Of a stretch of 64,000 nt of DNA, positions 1 through 8,543 are shown one piece after another. Below the pieces are notes generated by a model. The model saw only the letters and a program-made list of their open reading frames with translations. It had not been told where the DNA came from and did no database searches. Source of the DNA: Sphingomonas sp. CBMAI 2297 (lineage in GTDB: Bacteria > Pseudomonadota > Alphaproteobacteria > Sphingomonadales > Sphingomonadaceae); the NCBI RefSeq assembly GCF_029870595.1, contig NZ_JAPDIR010000009.1, positions 124,001-188,000 on the forward strand, in the 5' to 3' direction. The position numbers were made by a program, and so were the translations under genes. How positions within the stretch are numbered: position 1 is the first letter of the stretch; every line of letters begins with the position of its first letter.

Positions 1-492
1 CCGGGTCTCCTTGGTGGCGGTGGGATAGAAGGCACCGAACGCGACATAGTCCGCCCCCGCCTCGCCGGCTTCCATCGCCAGGTGCCGGCTGTCGTGACAA
101 GTCACCCCCACCTGCACCTGCGGGCCGAGCACGGCGCGCGCCTCGCGCGGATCGCCGTCCTCCTGCCCCAGATGCACGCCATCGGCACCCAGGCGCTTGG
201 CCAGGCTGACGCTGTCGTTGACGATGAAGGCGATGTCGGCATCGGCGCAGATCCGCTGCAGCGGCTCGGCAAGGCGTGCCGCCTCGTGCTGGTCGACGCC
301 CTTCACCCGGAACTGGAACGCCGCCGCCGGCCCGGCACCGAGCGCGCGCTTCAGCCGCTCGGGGAAGGCGCCGCCCACCTCGCGCGGCGAGATCAGGTAG
401 AGCTGGCAGGGCGGACGACGTACGTCCCGCTCGAACTGCGCGGCGAAATTCGGGTCGAGCGGCGGCAGGCCGTCTTCATCCAGGTCGGTCAT
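1..492 (-). CDS. thiE: Thiamine-phosphate synthase ThiE (3' end cut by window edge)
   Basis: Couples the hydroxymethylpyrimidine and thiazole moieties into thiamine monophosphate in the cytosol. The reverse strand reads open from an ATG at 492 to the window edge, giving 164 residues. Family signatures are visible: VHLGQED at about residues 106-112, VGVTCHDS at about 128-135, and ADYVAFGAFYPTATK at about 147-161, whose T-x-T-K segment belongs to the phosphate-binding loop. The first ~28 residues are a variable extension. The remaining ~50 residues lie outside the window. A DUF805 gene diverges from it. No THI-box (TPP riboswitch) was recognised upstream of the start. Confidence 0.93.
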   Translation of the reverse strand, partial: MTDLDEDGLPPLDPNFAAQFERDVRRPPCQLYLISPREVGGAFPERLKRALGAGPAAAFQFRVKGVDQHEAARLAEPLQRICADADIAFIVNDSVSLAKRLGADGVHLGQEDGDPREARAVLGPQVQVGVTCHDSRHLAMEAGEAGADYVAFGAFYPTATKETR

Positions 493-608
493 CGGGGGAG
501 CCTTAGCGAAAGCCGGTTGGCTTCACCACTATCGATCGAAACCGAGTGGCGGCCGGGCCCCGGCCAAGGCAGGATCGCCGCAGGATAACAAGCGGAAGGG
601 GGATTCGC

Positions 609-1097
609 ATGTTCAGCATGTTCAAATGGCCAATCGGCCGCGCCGGCCGCGGCGCGATGTTCCTGTGGCTGATCCTTGGCAGCCTGGGCTTCTCGGCGAT
701 CAAGTTCTTCGCCTTTCGCCAGGTCGCTCTCGGAAGCATCCAGCTCGGCTTCCGCTCCGAGGCGATTGCGCATCCGACTTTCTTCCCGCTCTGGTACGTC
801 GCATTGGAAGCAGCATTCGACCTGGCGCTGCTTGTCGTGGCGATTGCCCGGTTGCACGACATCGGCAAACCGGGTTGGTGGCTCTTCGGTTTCGTTGCGC
901 TGGCGGCCCTCGCATCATTGCCCGGACTCGGCGTGCTTTTGCTGGTAGCGCTGGTCCTCTGGATCGCTCTGCTGTTCTGGCCGGGCACTTTCGGCCCCAA
1001 TGCCTACGGCCCGCACCCACTCGGCTGGGAGTCGCGCGAGCAATATGAGGCGCAGATGCGCGCGTTGCGGGAACATGCCCCGCCGGGCAAAGCCTAG
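609..1097 (+). CDS. DUF805 family inner-membrane protein
   Basis: A 162-residue integral membrane protein of unknown function. The DUF805 hallmark RLHDIGKPGWW is at about residues 80-90, followed by a hydrophobic stretch and the typical ending FWPGTFGPNAYG. Hydrophobic segments lie at about 17-35, 62-80 and 90-122. The ATG at 609 is chosen over one at 546 because a purine-rich ribosome site (agcggaaggggg) sits just upstream and the protein then begins at the family's usual position. The stop overlaps the end of the convergent methyltransferase gene by 4 bp. DUF805 proteins are widespread and uncharacterised, so no specific role is inferred. Confidence 0.85.
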   Translation: MFSMFKWPIGRAGRGAMFLWLILGSLGFSAIKFFAFRQVALGSIQLGFRSEAIAHPTFFPLWYVALEAAFDLALLVVAIARLHDIGKPGWWLFGFVALAALASLPGLGVLLLVALVLWIALLFWPGTFGPNAYGPHPLGWESREQYEAQMRALREHAPPGKA

Positions 1098-1762
1098 CCG
1101 GCCCGCACCACCGCAATCAGGAACCCATCCCAGCCCTTGTCGCCCACCGTCTGGATCGCGGTGGCGTCGAGGCGCGGCTCGGCTGCGACCGCGTCGAACA
1201 GCGCGCGGGTGCCGAGCACGCTGGGATCGGCGCTGTCCGCCTCCAGGACCCTGCCGCCGCGGACCACATTGTCGACCAGGATCACGCTGCCCGGCCGCGT
1301 GAGCCTGAGCGCCGCGTCGAGATAGGCCCGGTTGCCGGGCTTGTCGGCGTCGATGAACACCAGGTCGAACGGCCCCTCACCCGCCGCGATCATCGCTGCG
1401 AGCGTCTCCGCCGCCGGTCCGACGCGAACGTCGCAACGGGCATCGAGCCCGGCCCGCGCCAGATTGGCCCGCGCCACCTCGGCATGATGCGGCTCCAGTT
1501 CGAGCGTAACCAATTGTCCGTCCCCCGGCAGGGCACGGGCGAGGCAGATCGTCGAATAGCCGCCCAGCGTCCCCACTTCGAGGATGCGCCGCGCGCCGGA
1601 CATTCGGGCGAACAGCTCGAGCATCCGGCCCTGCGCCGCCGAGACATCGATCGCCGGCAGCCCGCCCGCGGCATTGGCCGCCAGCGTGGCGCCGAGCGCC
1701 GGGTCCGCGCCGATCAGCTTGCCGGCGATATAGCCGTCCACCGCGATCCAGTCCTGCGCCAT
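1094..1762 (-). CDS. SAM-dependent O-methyltransferase (family 3, caffeoyl-CoA OMT-like)
   Basis: A 222-residue class I methyltransferase. Motif I ILEVGTLGGYST (about residues 60-71) binds SAM. FIDADK (about 135-140) and VDNVV (about 162-166) are the metal- and substrate-site motifs of the cation-dependent O-methyltransferase family typified by caffeoyl-CoA/catechol OMTs. The bacterial substrate is unknown; small catechol-type phenolics are the family precedent. An alternative ATG nine codons upstream (1789) is possible, but the start at 1762 matches the usual N-terminus. It is transcribed toward the DUF805 gene and diverges from a lipoprotein gene. Confidence 0.87.
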   Translation of the reverse strand: MAQDWIAVDGYIAGKLIGADPALGATLAANAAGGLPAIDVSAAQGRMLELFARMSGARRILEVGTLGGYSTICLARALPGDGQLVTLELEPHHAEVARANLARAGLDARCDVRVGPAAETLAAMIAAGEGPFDLVFIDADKPGNRAYLDAALRLTRPGSVILVDNVVRGGRVLEADSADPSVLGTRALFDAVAAEPRLDATAIQTVGDKGWDGFLIAVVRAG

Positions 1763-1818
1763 GCCCGTCTCCGCCGCGCCGATTGCCACTTGGCCCAGGA
1801 TGACCCAAAGTCGCCCCG

Positions 1819-2247
1819 ATGGGGAGAGGCTTGCGCGGATTTGGTCGACGGGGTGCCCTGGCGGGGTCCCTCGCGCTTGCCGCCTGCGGTGCTCCCGCGC
1901 CCGAGAGATACCTCGCGCCGGTGCCCGCGGCGGAGCTGGCCGGGCTGCTGCCCGGGCACCTCATCCGCCGCGAACCCATGGCCCCCTGCGACGCGGGGCC
2001 GCTCAGCTTTCCCGCGCCGGGCAAGTTCCTCGCCTATAATGGCTTCGGCAACGCCTCCGGAACCTATCGCGTCGTCGATGGAGCGGTGGAGCTCGACGGC
2101 ATTTCCGGCGGCAAGCGGGATCGATTCCGCATCCGCTTCGCCCGGGACCCGAAGGGCACTCTCCTCCACGCCTATCCCGACAGTGAACTGCGCCCGGCAA
2201 TACTCGATCCGATCAATGCCGGAACCGTGGCGACCGGCTGCCACTAG
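1819..2247 (+). CDS. Putative lipoprotein, hypothetical
   Basis: A 142-residue protein with an arginine-rich N-terminus, a short hydrophobic core and the lipobox LAAC at about residues 20-23, so it is probably a lipid-anchored envelope protein. The mature part has no motif I recognise. It contains several glycine turns and two further cysteines (DAGPLSF region and the C-terminal TGCH). It diverges from the O-methyltransferase and converges on the ABM-domain gene with only 3 bp between the stops. Confidence 0.7.
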   Translation: MGRGLRGFGRRGALAGSLALAACGAPAPERYLAPVPAAELAGLLPGHLIRREPMAPCDAGPLSFPAPGKFLAYNGFGNASGTYRVVDGAVELDGISGGKRDRFRIRFARDPKGTLLHAYPDSELRPAILDPINAGTVATGCH

Positions 2248-2250
2248 CGC

Positions 2251-2640
2251 CTAGCTCTTGATCCCGATTCCCGTCACGGGCCGCGTCTCGACATGGGTTT
2301 CGAACCCCGCGATCAGCGGCCGTCCCTTGGCGATCGCCGCCTGCACCGCGGGCAGCTTGAGCGAGTCGGCGTGGAACTGCCGGGTCTTCCAGATCTCGGT
2401 GATCCAGATGCCGTCGGCGTCCTTCAGATCCTCGGCGATCAGATAGGCCATGCAGCCCGGCATGTCGCCGGTGCCGCCGGAGAGCAGCGCGACCAGCTCG
2501 GCCCGCTTGCCCGGCCGCGCCTTGATCTTGCCGATCAGGCCATAGGGCTCGACTTCTTCCATCCGCTTCCCCCGTGCCGGCACGGACCCGGCCAGCATCG
2601 CCATGGCGAGCCCTGCCAGCACGGGTCGGCGACCGATCAT
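2251..2640 (-). CDS. Exported antibiotic-biosynthesis-monooxygenase (ABM) fold protein
   Basis: A 129-residue protein with an N-terminal signal-like segment (MIGRRPVLAGLAMAMLAGSVPARG) followed by one ABM domain: YGLIGKIKARPGKRAELVAL at about 33-52, then a WITEIWKT strand at about 79-86. ABM domains form small ferredoxin-like dimers, as in quinol monooxygenases (YgiN). Most are cytosolic, so a leader is somewhat unusual. The start overlaps the stop of the aldolase gene by 4 bp on the same strand, so the two are translationally coupled. The activity is unassigned. Confidence 0.75.
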   Translation of the reverse strand: MIGRRPVLAGLAMAMLAGSVPARGKRMEEVEPYGLIGKIKARPGKRAELVALLSGGTGDMPGCMAYLIAEDLKDADGIWITEIWKTRQFHADSLKLPAVQAAIAKGRPLIAGFETHVETRPVTGIGIKS

Positions 2641-3551
2641 TCCTCGTTCTTGTAGATGCGCACGAGCTTGTCGAGCATCGCCAGCGCCTCGTCGCGGGGG
2701 CGCTGGAAGGTGTTGCGGCCGATGATCGAGCCATTGCCGCCGCCGTCGCGGATATCGCGCGCGTCCTGATAGACCGCATCGGCGCCCTTCGCCGCGCCGC
2801 CCGAGAAGACGACGATGCGGCGGCCGGCGAAGCAGCTCTGCGCGACATGCTTCACCCGGTCCGCCTGCGCCGACCAGTCGGTGCCCTCATAGACCTTCTG
2901 GGCTTCCTTCTGCTCGATATGCGCGCTCGGCAGCTTCACCTTGATGATGTGCGCGCCGAGCAGCGCCGCCATGTGCGCGGCATAGGCGCCGACGTCGAGC
3001 GCCAGCTCGCCGTCCTTCGAAAGCTTGCCGCCGCGCGGGTACGACCAGATCACCGTGGCGATGCCGACCGAGGCGGCCTCGGCGCGCAGTTCCTTGATTT
3101 CCTCCATCATGCCGAACACGTCGTCGGCACCCGGATAGATGGTGAAGCCGATCGCCGAGCAGCCGAGGCGCAGCGCATCGTCGACGCCACCGGTGACGGC
3201 CTGGTCGATCGAGGTCGCCCAGCTGTTCGAGCTGTTGACCTTGAGGATGGTCGGGATCTGGCCGGCAAAGGTATCGGCCCCGGCCTCGATCATGCCGAGC
3301 GGCGCGGCATAGGCGCTGAGGCCCGCGTCGATCGCCAGCTGATAGTGATAATGGGGATCATAGGCGGCGGGGTTCACCGCGAAGCTGCGTGCCGGACCAT
3401 GTTCGAAGCCCTGGTCCACCGGCAGGATGATCAGCTTGCCCGTGCCGCCCAGCTTGCCCTGCATCAGGATGCGGGCGAGATTGGCCTTCACGCCCGGATT
3501 GTCGGACTCGTAATTGGCGAGGATGGCTTTGACAGCGGGCGTGATCGACAT
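2637..3551 (-). CDS. fbaB: Class I fructose-bisphosphate aldolase (DhnA/FbaB type)
   Basis: Interconverts fructose-1,6-bisphosphate with DHAP and glyceraldehyde-3-phosphate. The 304-residue length and sequence match the alphaproteobacterial class I (Schiff-base, metal-independent) DhnA/FbaB family: LPVDQGFEHGP near residue 43, ATVIWSYPRGG near the middle, and IIKVKLPSAH containing the candidate Schiff-base lysine. It sits just downstream of the tkt-gap-pgk block and fits the same triose/pentose pathway, although a divergent thioredoxin-like gene and a chemoreceptor lie between. The ABM-domain gene follows with a 4-bp overlap. Confidence 0.9.
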   Translation of the reverse strand: MSITPAVKAILANYESDNPGVKANLARILMQGKLGGTGKLIILPVDQGFEHGPARSFAVNPAAYDPHYHYQLAIDAGLSAYAAPLGMIEAGADTFAGQIPTILKVNSSNSWATSIDQAVTGGVDDALRLGCSAIGFTIYPGADDVFGMMEEIKELRAEAASVGIATVIWSYPRGGKLSKDGELALDVGAYAAHMAALLGAHIIKVKLPSAHIEQKEAQKVYEGTDWSAQADRVKHVAQSCFAGRRIVVFSGGAAKGADAVYQDARDIRDGGGNGSIIGRNTFQRPRDEALAMLDKLVRIYKNEE

Positions 3552-3735
3552 GGATTTTCCCTTGTTCGTGTAGTGCTGAACGAGCCCCTATCGCCCGGTT
3601 TCGCAAGCGAAAAGCCTGACAACGCTGCCACCGCACGGGCTTTTCCGGGAAGGGCGGCGAAAGGGGGCCCCGGGGCCGCGCTTGACGCCTCCCCCGGCCC
3701 GCGACAGCATGACGCCGGGCAATGGGGGACGGAAC

Positions 3736-4257
3736 ATGGGAATCGCTTCGCTTTCCAGGCGGCTGGCGCTCGCCGCGCTGCCACTGGCACTGCTCGGCGC
3801 CGCGCCGGCCCCGCGGCCGATGTTCGCGGCGGTCAAGGAAGGTCAGCCGGCGCCGCCATTCACCCTGCGGCTGATCAACGGCGGCAAGATCTCCTTCGAG
3901 GAGTTGCGCGGCAATGTGGTCGTGCTCAATTTCTGGGCGACCTGGTGCGTCCCCTGCCGCACGGAACTGCCGACGCTCGATCGCTATTACGAACTGCGCA
4001 AGGACGCCGGTCTCCGCGTCTATGCCGTCACTACCGAGGATTCGCTCAAACCCTATCAGCTCAAGAAGCTGTTCGACGTGATGCACATCGAGCCGGTGCG
4101 CTCGATCAAGGGCCCCTATGACGTGCTCGGCGGCGCGGTGCCCACCAATATCGTCATCGATCGCAACGGCGTGGTCCGCTATGCCAAGGCCGGCGCGTTC
4201 ACGCTGGAGAGCCTCAACGCGCTGCTGGTCCCGCTGCTCAACGAAAAGGCCAGATAG
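3736..4257 (+). CDS. TlpA-like periplasmic thiol:disulfide (thioredoxin-fold) protein
   Basis: A 173-residue secreted thioredoxin-like protein. An N-terminal signal peptide (SLSRRLALAALPLALLGAAPA) precedes an AhpC/TSA-Redoxin domain: GQPAPPFTL, NFWATWCVPC with the CVPC redox pair at residues 71-74, and the cis-proline loop GAVPTNIVIDR. Such proteins reduce periplasmic disulfides, for example in cytochrome c maturation, or act as reductant carriers. ATG 3736 is preferred over 3682 because it has a gggggacgg ribosome site and starts the signal peptide. It diverges from the aldolase gene; no cytochrome maturation genes are adjacent. Confidence 0.87.
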   Translation: MGIASLSRRLALAALPLALLGAAPAPRPMFAAVKEGQPAPPFTLRLINGGKISFEELRGNVVVLNFWATWCVPCRTELPTLDRYYELRKDAGLRVYAVTTEDSLKPYQLKKLFDVMHIEPVRSIKGPYDVLGGAVPTNIVIDRNGVVRYAKAGAFTLESLNALLVPLLNEKAR

Positions 4258-4263
4258 CGCCGG

Positions 4264-6039
4264 TCAGTGCATCGTCGCGAGGCTCGGCGCCTGCTGCCCG
4301 GCCCGCGCCGGAACGCCGCCCGCCACCTTGAACCGCGCGGCCTGGGCGGCAAGCTGCGCGACTTCGTTCGACAGCGACCGCGAGGCGGCGGACGTCTCCT
4401 CGACCATCGCCGCATTCTGCTGCGTGGTGCGGTCCATCGATCCGATCGCGCCGTTGATCTCGGCGATGGCGCTGGCCTGCACGGCATTGTCCGCCGCCAT
4501 CCCGTCGACCAGCTCGTGCACTTCGCCCACGCCCTCGCAGATGCCCGCCAGCGCGCCGTCGACCCGCTCGACCGCCGCGACGGCGGCATGGATGTCGCTC
4601 TGCGTCACGGTCAGCTGGTCGCGGGCGCGCTTCGCTTCCTCCTCGGCCCGCATCGCGAGCGCCGAGACCAGATCGGCGACCACCGCGAAGCCGCGTCCCG
4701 CCTCGCCGGCACGCCCGGCCTCCACCGCGGCATTCATCGCCAGCACGCGCGTCTGGAAGGCAATCTTGTCCAGCCCCTCGATCACGCCGTCGATGCCCTT
4801 GGCGCTTTCGCTCACCCGGCCCATCGCCTGCACTGCCTCGTCGGCCACTTCGCGACCGCCCCGCACGGTCCCGATCGCTTCGCCGGCGCGCGCCACGGTG
4901 CGTGCCGCGGCCTGGGTGCTGGTCCGCAGCCTGGTATCGACCTGGCTGATCGCGGCATTGGTCTCCTCCAGGCTCGCCGCATTGCTCTGCGTGCGCTCGG
5001 CGAGATTCTCCGAGGCGTCGGCGATCTCGCTCGCGCCCGAGCGGATCGCCTCCGCGCTGTCGCGCACCGCGCCGATCAGCGTGCGGAGATTGCCCAGCGC
5101 ATCGTTGAAATTGCGCTGCACGCTCGCATAGCCCGAGGGGAAATCGCCGCCGATATGCGCGGTCAGGTCGCCTGCCGAGAGCTTGCCCAGCCCCTCCGCC
5201 AGCGTCTCGACCACCAGGCGCTGCTCCGCATCCGCGACGGCCTTGGCCGCATCGGCGGCTTCCTTGGCGATCGCGGCGTCGCGGAACACGAGCAGCGCGC
5301 GGGCCATGTCGCCGATCTCGTCGCGGCGATCGGCATCGGGCACCTCGACGCGATTGTCACCGCCGGCCAGGCGCTTCATCACGCCGGTCATGAACAGGAT
5401 CGGGCTGCCGAGCAGCTTGCGGAGCAACGCCCAGAGCGCGCCCGCCGCCACGACCAGCGCGATCCCGCCGATCACGATCGAGCGCTCCTCCTCGCGGCTG
5501 GCCTGGTCGATCGCCGCCAGGCTTTGCTGCACGTCCCGATATTTCTCCTCGCGCAGCGCCTCGGCGCCCTGGGCAAGCGTGCGCACGCCGGCCGAAGCAC
5601 GCTCGTCCCGGAGCAGCTCGCGGGCCCGCGCCGCTTCCGATGCGGACATGTGCGCGAGCAGCGGGGCCACCGTCTCGGCGCGCCAGCGGGCCACGCCCCG
5701 CATCGTCGATTCCAGCAGGGCACTGTCCTTGGGATCGGTCAGCAGCGGCTTGAGCGCCTGGGTCGCCTTGTCGAACTGGGCGATGCTGCGCTGGAAGGCG
5801 GCCGCGTCGGCGGGGTCGTTGCTCATGGTATAGCCGCGCAGATTGGCCACGGCGGCGAGCAGCGAATTCTCGATCTCGGCGGCCAGCGCCTGCTCCGCGT
5901 CGATCCTGCCATTCGCCTCGGTCAGGCTGCCGACCTCGGCCGAGGTCGTATAGACGAAGGTCATGATCGCGGCGGCGATCAGGATCACCAGCGCGAAGGC
6001 GCTGGCCAGCTTGTGCGAGATCGGCAGGGACTTGGTCAT
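4264..6039 (-). CDS. Methyl-accepting chemotaxis protein with non-canonical hairpin
   Basis: A 591-residue transmembrane chemoreceptor. TM1 is at about residues 10-30, a helical periplasmic sensor with 4-helix-bundle/CHASE3-like character follows to ~185, and TM2 is at ~188-208. HAMP and a second HAMP-like segment (LAEGLGKLSAGDLTAHI) precede the signalling coiled coil. The hairpin tip reads IAFQTRVLAMNAAVEAGRAG and then GRGFAVVADLV, where the usual receptor has IAFQTNI and VVAxEVR. The C-terminus lacks a CheR-tethering NWETF-type pentapeptide. The start is set at ATG 6039; the 16 codons upstream look non-coding. No che genes are nearby. Confidence 0.9.
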   Translation of the reverse strand: MTKSLPISHKLASAFALVILIAAAIMTFVYTTSAEVGSLTEANGRIDAEQALAAEIENSLLAAVANLRGYTMSNDPADAAAFQRSIAQFDKATQALKPLLTDPKDSALLESTMRGVARWRAETVAPLLAHMSASEAARARELLRDERASAGVRTLAQGAEALREEKYRDVQQSLAAIDQASREEERSIVIGGIALVVAAGALWALLRKLLGSPILFMTGVMKRLAGGDNRVEVPDADRRDEIGDMARALLVFRDAAIAKEAADAAKAVADAEQRLVVETLAEGLGKLSAGDLTAHIGGDFPSGYASVQRNFNDALGNLRTLIGAVRDSAEAIRSGASEIADASENLAERTQSNAASLEETNAAISQVDTRLRTSTQAAARTVARAGEAIGTVRGGREVADEAVQAMGRVSESAKGIDGVIEGLDKIAFQTRVLAMNAAVEAGRAGEAGRGFAVVADLVSALAMRAEEEAKRARDQLTVTQSDIHAAVAAVERVDGALAGICEGVGEVHELVDGMAADNAVQASAIAEINGAIGSMDRTTQQNAAMVEETSAASRSLSNEVAQLAAQAARFKVAGGVPARAGQQAPSLATMH

Positions 6040-6127
6040 GGGCGCTCCGGGCGGCTGACGGGCGCGGAACACGCCTCTTCTCCGCATCGGGCATTATAGC
6101 CGTTTCGGTGCTACCCCTTGGGAAATC

Positions 6128-6172
6128 GCGTAAAATACATAAAAGAGAGGGGCATCGGCGATGCGCCCCTCC
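6128..6172 (-). terminator. Rho-independent terminator after pgk
   Basis: Read on the minus strand just beyond the pgk stop, a GC-rich hairpin (GAGGGG/CCCCTC arms at 6147-6152 and 6166-6171, with an inner ATC/GAT pairing) is followed by a T-rich run (tctcttttatgtatttt). The position and T-tract fit an intrinsic terminator for the pgk transcript, which would separate it from the chemoreceptor gene. Confidence 0.7.
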
Positions 6173-6176
6173 CCGT

Positions 6177-7373
6177 TCAGCCGCGTGCCAGCGCCGCGAC
6201 GCCCGGCAGCTCCTTGCCTTCCATCCATTCGAGGAAGGCGCCGCCCGCGGTGGAGACGAAGGTGAAGTCGCCCGCCACGCCGGCCTGGTTGAGCGCCGCC
6301 ACCGTGTCGCCGCCGCCGGCGACCGAGACGAGCTGGCCTTCCTTGGTAAGCGCCGCCGCGGTCTTGGCGAGGCTGATCGTCGCGGTGTCGAACGGCGGAG
6401 TCTCGAACGCGCCGAGCGGACCGTTCCACACCAGGGTGCGGCAGGTCTTGAGCACGTCCGCCAGCGCCTCGGTCGCCGCCGGACCGATGTCGAGGATCAT
6501 CTCGTCCGAAGCGACTTCATGGACGTTGACGGTGCGCAGGCTCGGCGGGTTGGCCGCGAACTCCTTCGCCACCACCACGTCATAGGGCAGGTGCACGGTG
6601 CAGTTGGCGCGATCGGCCGCGTCGAGGATCTCCTCGGCGGTGCCGGTCAGGTCGTGCTCGCACAGGCTCTTGCCCACATCGACGCCGCGCGCCGCCAGGA
6701 AGGTGTTGGCCATGCCGCCGCCGATGATCAGGTGATCGACCTTGTCGACCAGATGCTTGAGCACGTCGAGCTTGGTCGAGACCTTGGCGCCGCCGACCAC
6801 CGCGGCGACCGGATGCTCCGGATTGCCCAGCGCCTTGTCGAGCGCGTCGAGCTCGGCTTCCATCTGGCGGCCGGCAAAGGCGGGCAGCGTGCGGGCCAGG
6901 CCCTCGGTCGAGGCATGCGCGCGGTGCGCGGCCGAAAAGGCGTCGTTGACATAGAGGTCGCCCAGCGCGGCGAGCGCGGCGACGGCCTCGGGCGCGTTCT
7001 TCTCCTCGCCGGCGTCGAAACGGGTATTTTCGAGCAGGGCGATGTCGCCATCGCGCATCGCGTCGATCGCCTCGGCCGCGCCGTCGGTGTCGATGAAGCG
7101 CACTTCACGGCCAAGGACATGGCTGAACGGCCGGGTGACGAGCGACAGGCTCATCTCCGGGTTGCGCTGCCCCTTGGGCCGCCCGAAATGCGCGAGGACC
7201 ACGACCTTGGCGCCCTTGTCCGCCAGCTCGGCGACGGTCTGCACCGCGGCGCGCAGCCGGGTATCGTCGGTCACCCGGCCATCCGCCATCGGCACGTTCA
7301 GGTCCTCGCGGACCAGCACGCGCTTGCCGGCGATCTCGCCCATGTCGTCGAGCGTCTTGAAGGGGCGGGTCAT
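6177..7373 (-). CDS. pgk: Phosphoglycerate kinase
   Basis: Transfers the acyl phosphate of 1,3-bisphosphoglycerate to ADP in glycolysis, and the reverse in gluconeogenesis. The 398-residue length is standard. The N-terminal substrate-binding segment [13 protein letters not shown], the LAHFGRPKG segment, and the C-terminal nucleotide-binding [12 protein letters not shown] with GGAFLEW near the end are all present. The start is ATG 7373; twenty in-frame upstream codons run toward a palindromic intergenic repeat and are not family sequence. It lies downstream of gap with a 162-bp gap holding that repeat, and ends at an intrinsic terminator. Confidence 0.97.
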   Translation of the reverse strand: MTRPFKTLDDMGEIAGKRVLVREDLNVPMADGRVTDDTRLRAAVQTVAELADKGAKVVVLAHFGRPKGQRNPEMSLSLVTRPFSHVLGREVRFIDTDGAAEAIDAMRDGDIALLENTRFDAGEEKNAPEAVAALAALGDLYVNDAFSAAHRAHASTEGLARTLPAFAGRQMEAELDALDKALGNPEHPVAAVVGGAKVSTKLDVLKHLVDKVDHLIIGGGMANTFLAARGVDVGKSLCEHDLTGTAEEILDAADRANCTVHLPYDVVVAKEFAANPPSLRTVNVHEVASDEMILDIGPAATEALADVLKTCRTLVWNGPLGAFETPPFDTATISLAKTAAALTKEGQLVSVAGGGDTVAALNQAGVAGDFTFVSTAGGAFLEWMEGKELPGVAALARG

Positions 7374-7427
7374 ATCGTCCTCACAATTGGTCGTTGATGC
7401 GGGGGGCGACATGGCCTCCCCTCCCAC

Positions 7428-7515
7428 CGTCACCCCGAACTTGTTTCAGGGCCCAACTCTCCACGGGCGATACCGCTTGAGGCGCGTTGGATGCTGAAAC
7501 AGGTTCAGCATGACG
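7428..7515. repeat. Palindromic REP-like element (TTGTTTCAGG type)
   Basis: Imperfect inverted repeat of about 25 bp: left arm CGTCACCCCGAACTTGTTTC and right arm GAAACAGGTTCAGCATGACG, with a ~40-bp centre. It lies in the gap between gap and pgk. The outer CGTCA/TGACG ends are shared with the more numerous GC-type elements elsewhere in the window. Confidence 0.75.
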
Positions 7516-7535
7516 GCAGGTATTGAGGGTGGCGG

Positions 7536-8543
7536 TTAGCCCAGCTTCGCCATCGCGCTGGCGGTGTCCACCATGCGGTTCGAGAAGCCCCATTCATTGT
7601 CGTACCAGCTGACGACGCGCACCAGCTTGCCGTCGATCACCGCGGTCTCCAGGCTGTCGACGGTCGACGAGGCCGAGGTGTGGACGATGTCGATCGAGAC
7701 CAGGGGCTCGTCCGAATACCAGAGGATGCCCTTGAGCGGGCCATTTTCCGACGCCGCCTTCAGCACGGCATTCACTTCCTCGATGCTGGTGTCGCGCTTC
7801 GGCGTGAAGGTCAGGTCGACAAGGCTGCCATCCGGAACCGGAACGCGGATCGCCGAGCCGTCCAGCTTGCCCTTCAGCTCGGGCAGCACCTCGGCCACGG
7901 CGCGGGCGGCGCCGGTGGTGGTCGGGATGATGCTCATCGCGGCGGCGCGGGCGCGGCGCAGGTCCGGGTGGATCTGGTCGAGAATCTTCTGGTCGTTGGT
8001 ATAGGCATGCACCGTGGTCATCAGGCCGCGCTCGATGCCGATCGTGTCGTTCAGCACCTTGGCGACCGGCGCCAGGCAGTTGGTGGTGCACGACGCGTTC
8101 GAGACGATGCTATGGCCGGCCTCGAGCTTGTCGTGGTTCACGCCGAACACCACGGTGAGATCGACATTCTTGCCCGGAGCCGAGATCAGCACCTTCCTGG
8201 CGCCGGCATCGATATGCTTCTGGGCGGAGGCACGGTCGGTGAAGAAGCCGGTGCACTCCAGCACCAGCTCGACGCCGTTCTCGGCATGCGGCAGGTTGGC
8301 GGGATCGCGCTCCTTGGTCACCTTGATGTGCTTGCCGTCGATGACCAGGTCCTCGCCCTCGGCGGTGACGGTGCCCGGATATTTGCCGTGCACGCTGTCG
8401 CGCGAGAACAGCCACGCGTTGGACTTGGCATCGGCCAGGTCGTTGATCGTGACCAGCTCGAGCCCGCTGTCGGGGCGCTCGAGGATCGCGCGCGCCACCA
8501 GTCGACCGATGCGCCCGAACCCGTTGATCGCAACCTTCGTCAT
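7536..8543 (-). CDS. gap: Glyceraldehyde-3-phosphate dehydrogenase, type I
   Basis: Oxidises and phosphorylates glyceraldehyde-3-phosphate with NAD(P). The 335 residues carry the Rossmann motif NGFGRIGR (7-14), an acidic residue after the second strand (TINDLAD), which suggests NAD preference, the active-site [12 protein letters not shown] with Cys152, and the C-terminal [11 protein letters not shown]. The start ATG at 8543 overlaps the tkt stop in an ATGA arrangement, so translation is coupled to transketolase. It is followed by a REP-like element and then pgk. Confidence 0.97.
   Translation of the reverse strand: MTKVAINGFGRIGRLVARAILERPDSGLELVTINDLADAKSNAWLFSRDSVHGKYPGTVTAEGEDLVIDGKHIKVTKERDPANLPHAENGVELVLECTGFFTDRASAQKHIDAGARKVLISAPGKNVDLTVVFGVNHDKLEAGHSIVSNASCTTNCLAPVAKVLNDTIGIERGLMTTVHAYTNDQKILDQIHPDLRRARAAAMSIIPTTTGAARAVAEVLPELKGKLDGSAIRVPVPDGSLVDLTFTPKRDTSIEEVNAVLKAASENGPLKGILWYSDEPLVSIDIVHTSASSTVDSLETAVIDGKLVRVVSWYDNEWGFSNRMVDTASAMAKLG

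Noticed and set aside
64..588. Plus-strand frame over thiE
   Set aside because: Antisense of a gene with clear ThiE motifs; no family resemblance or ribosome site.
493..608. TPP riboswitch upstream of thiE
   Set aside because: No THI-box consensus is visible in the 100 bases before the start.
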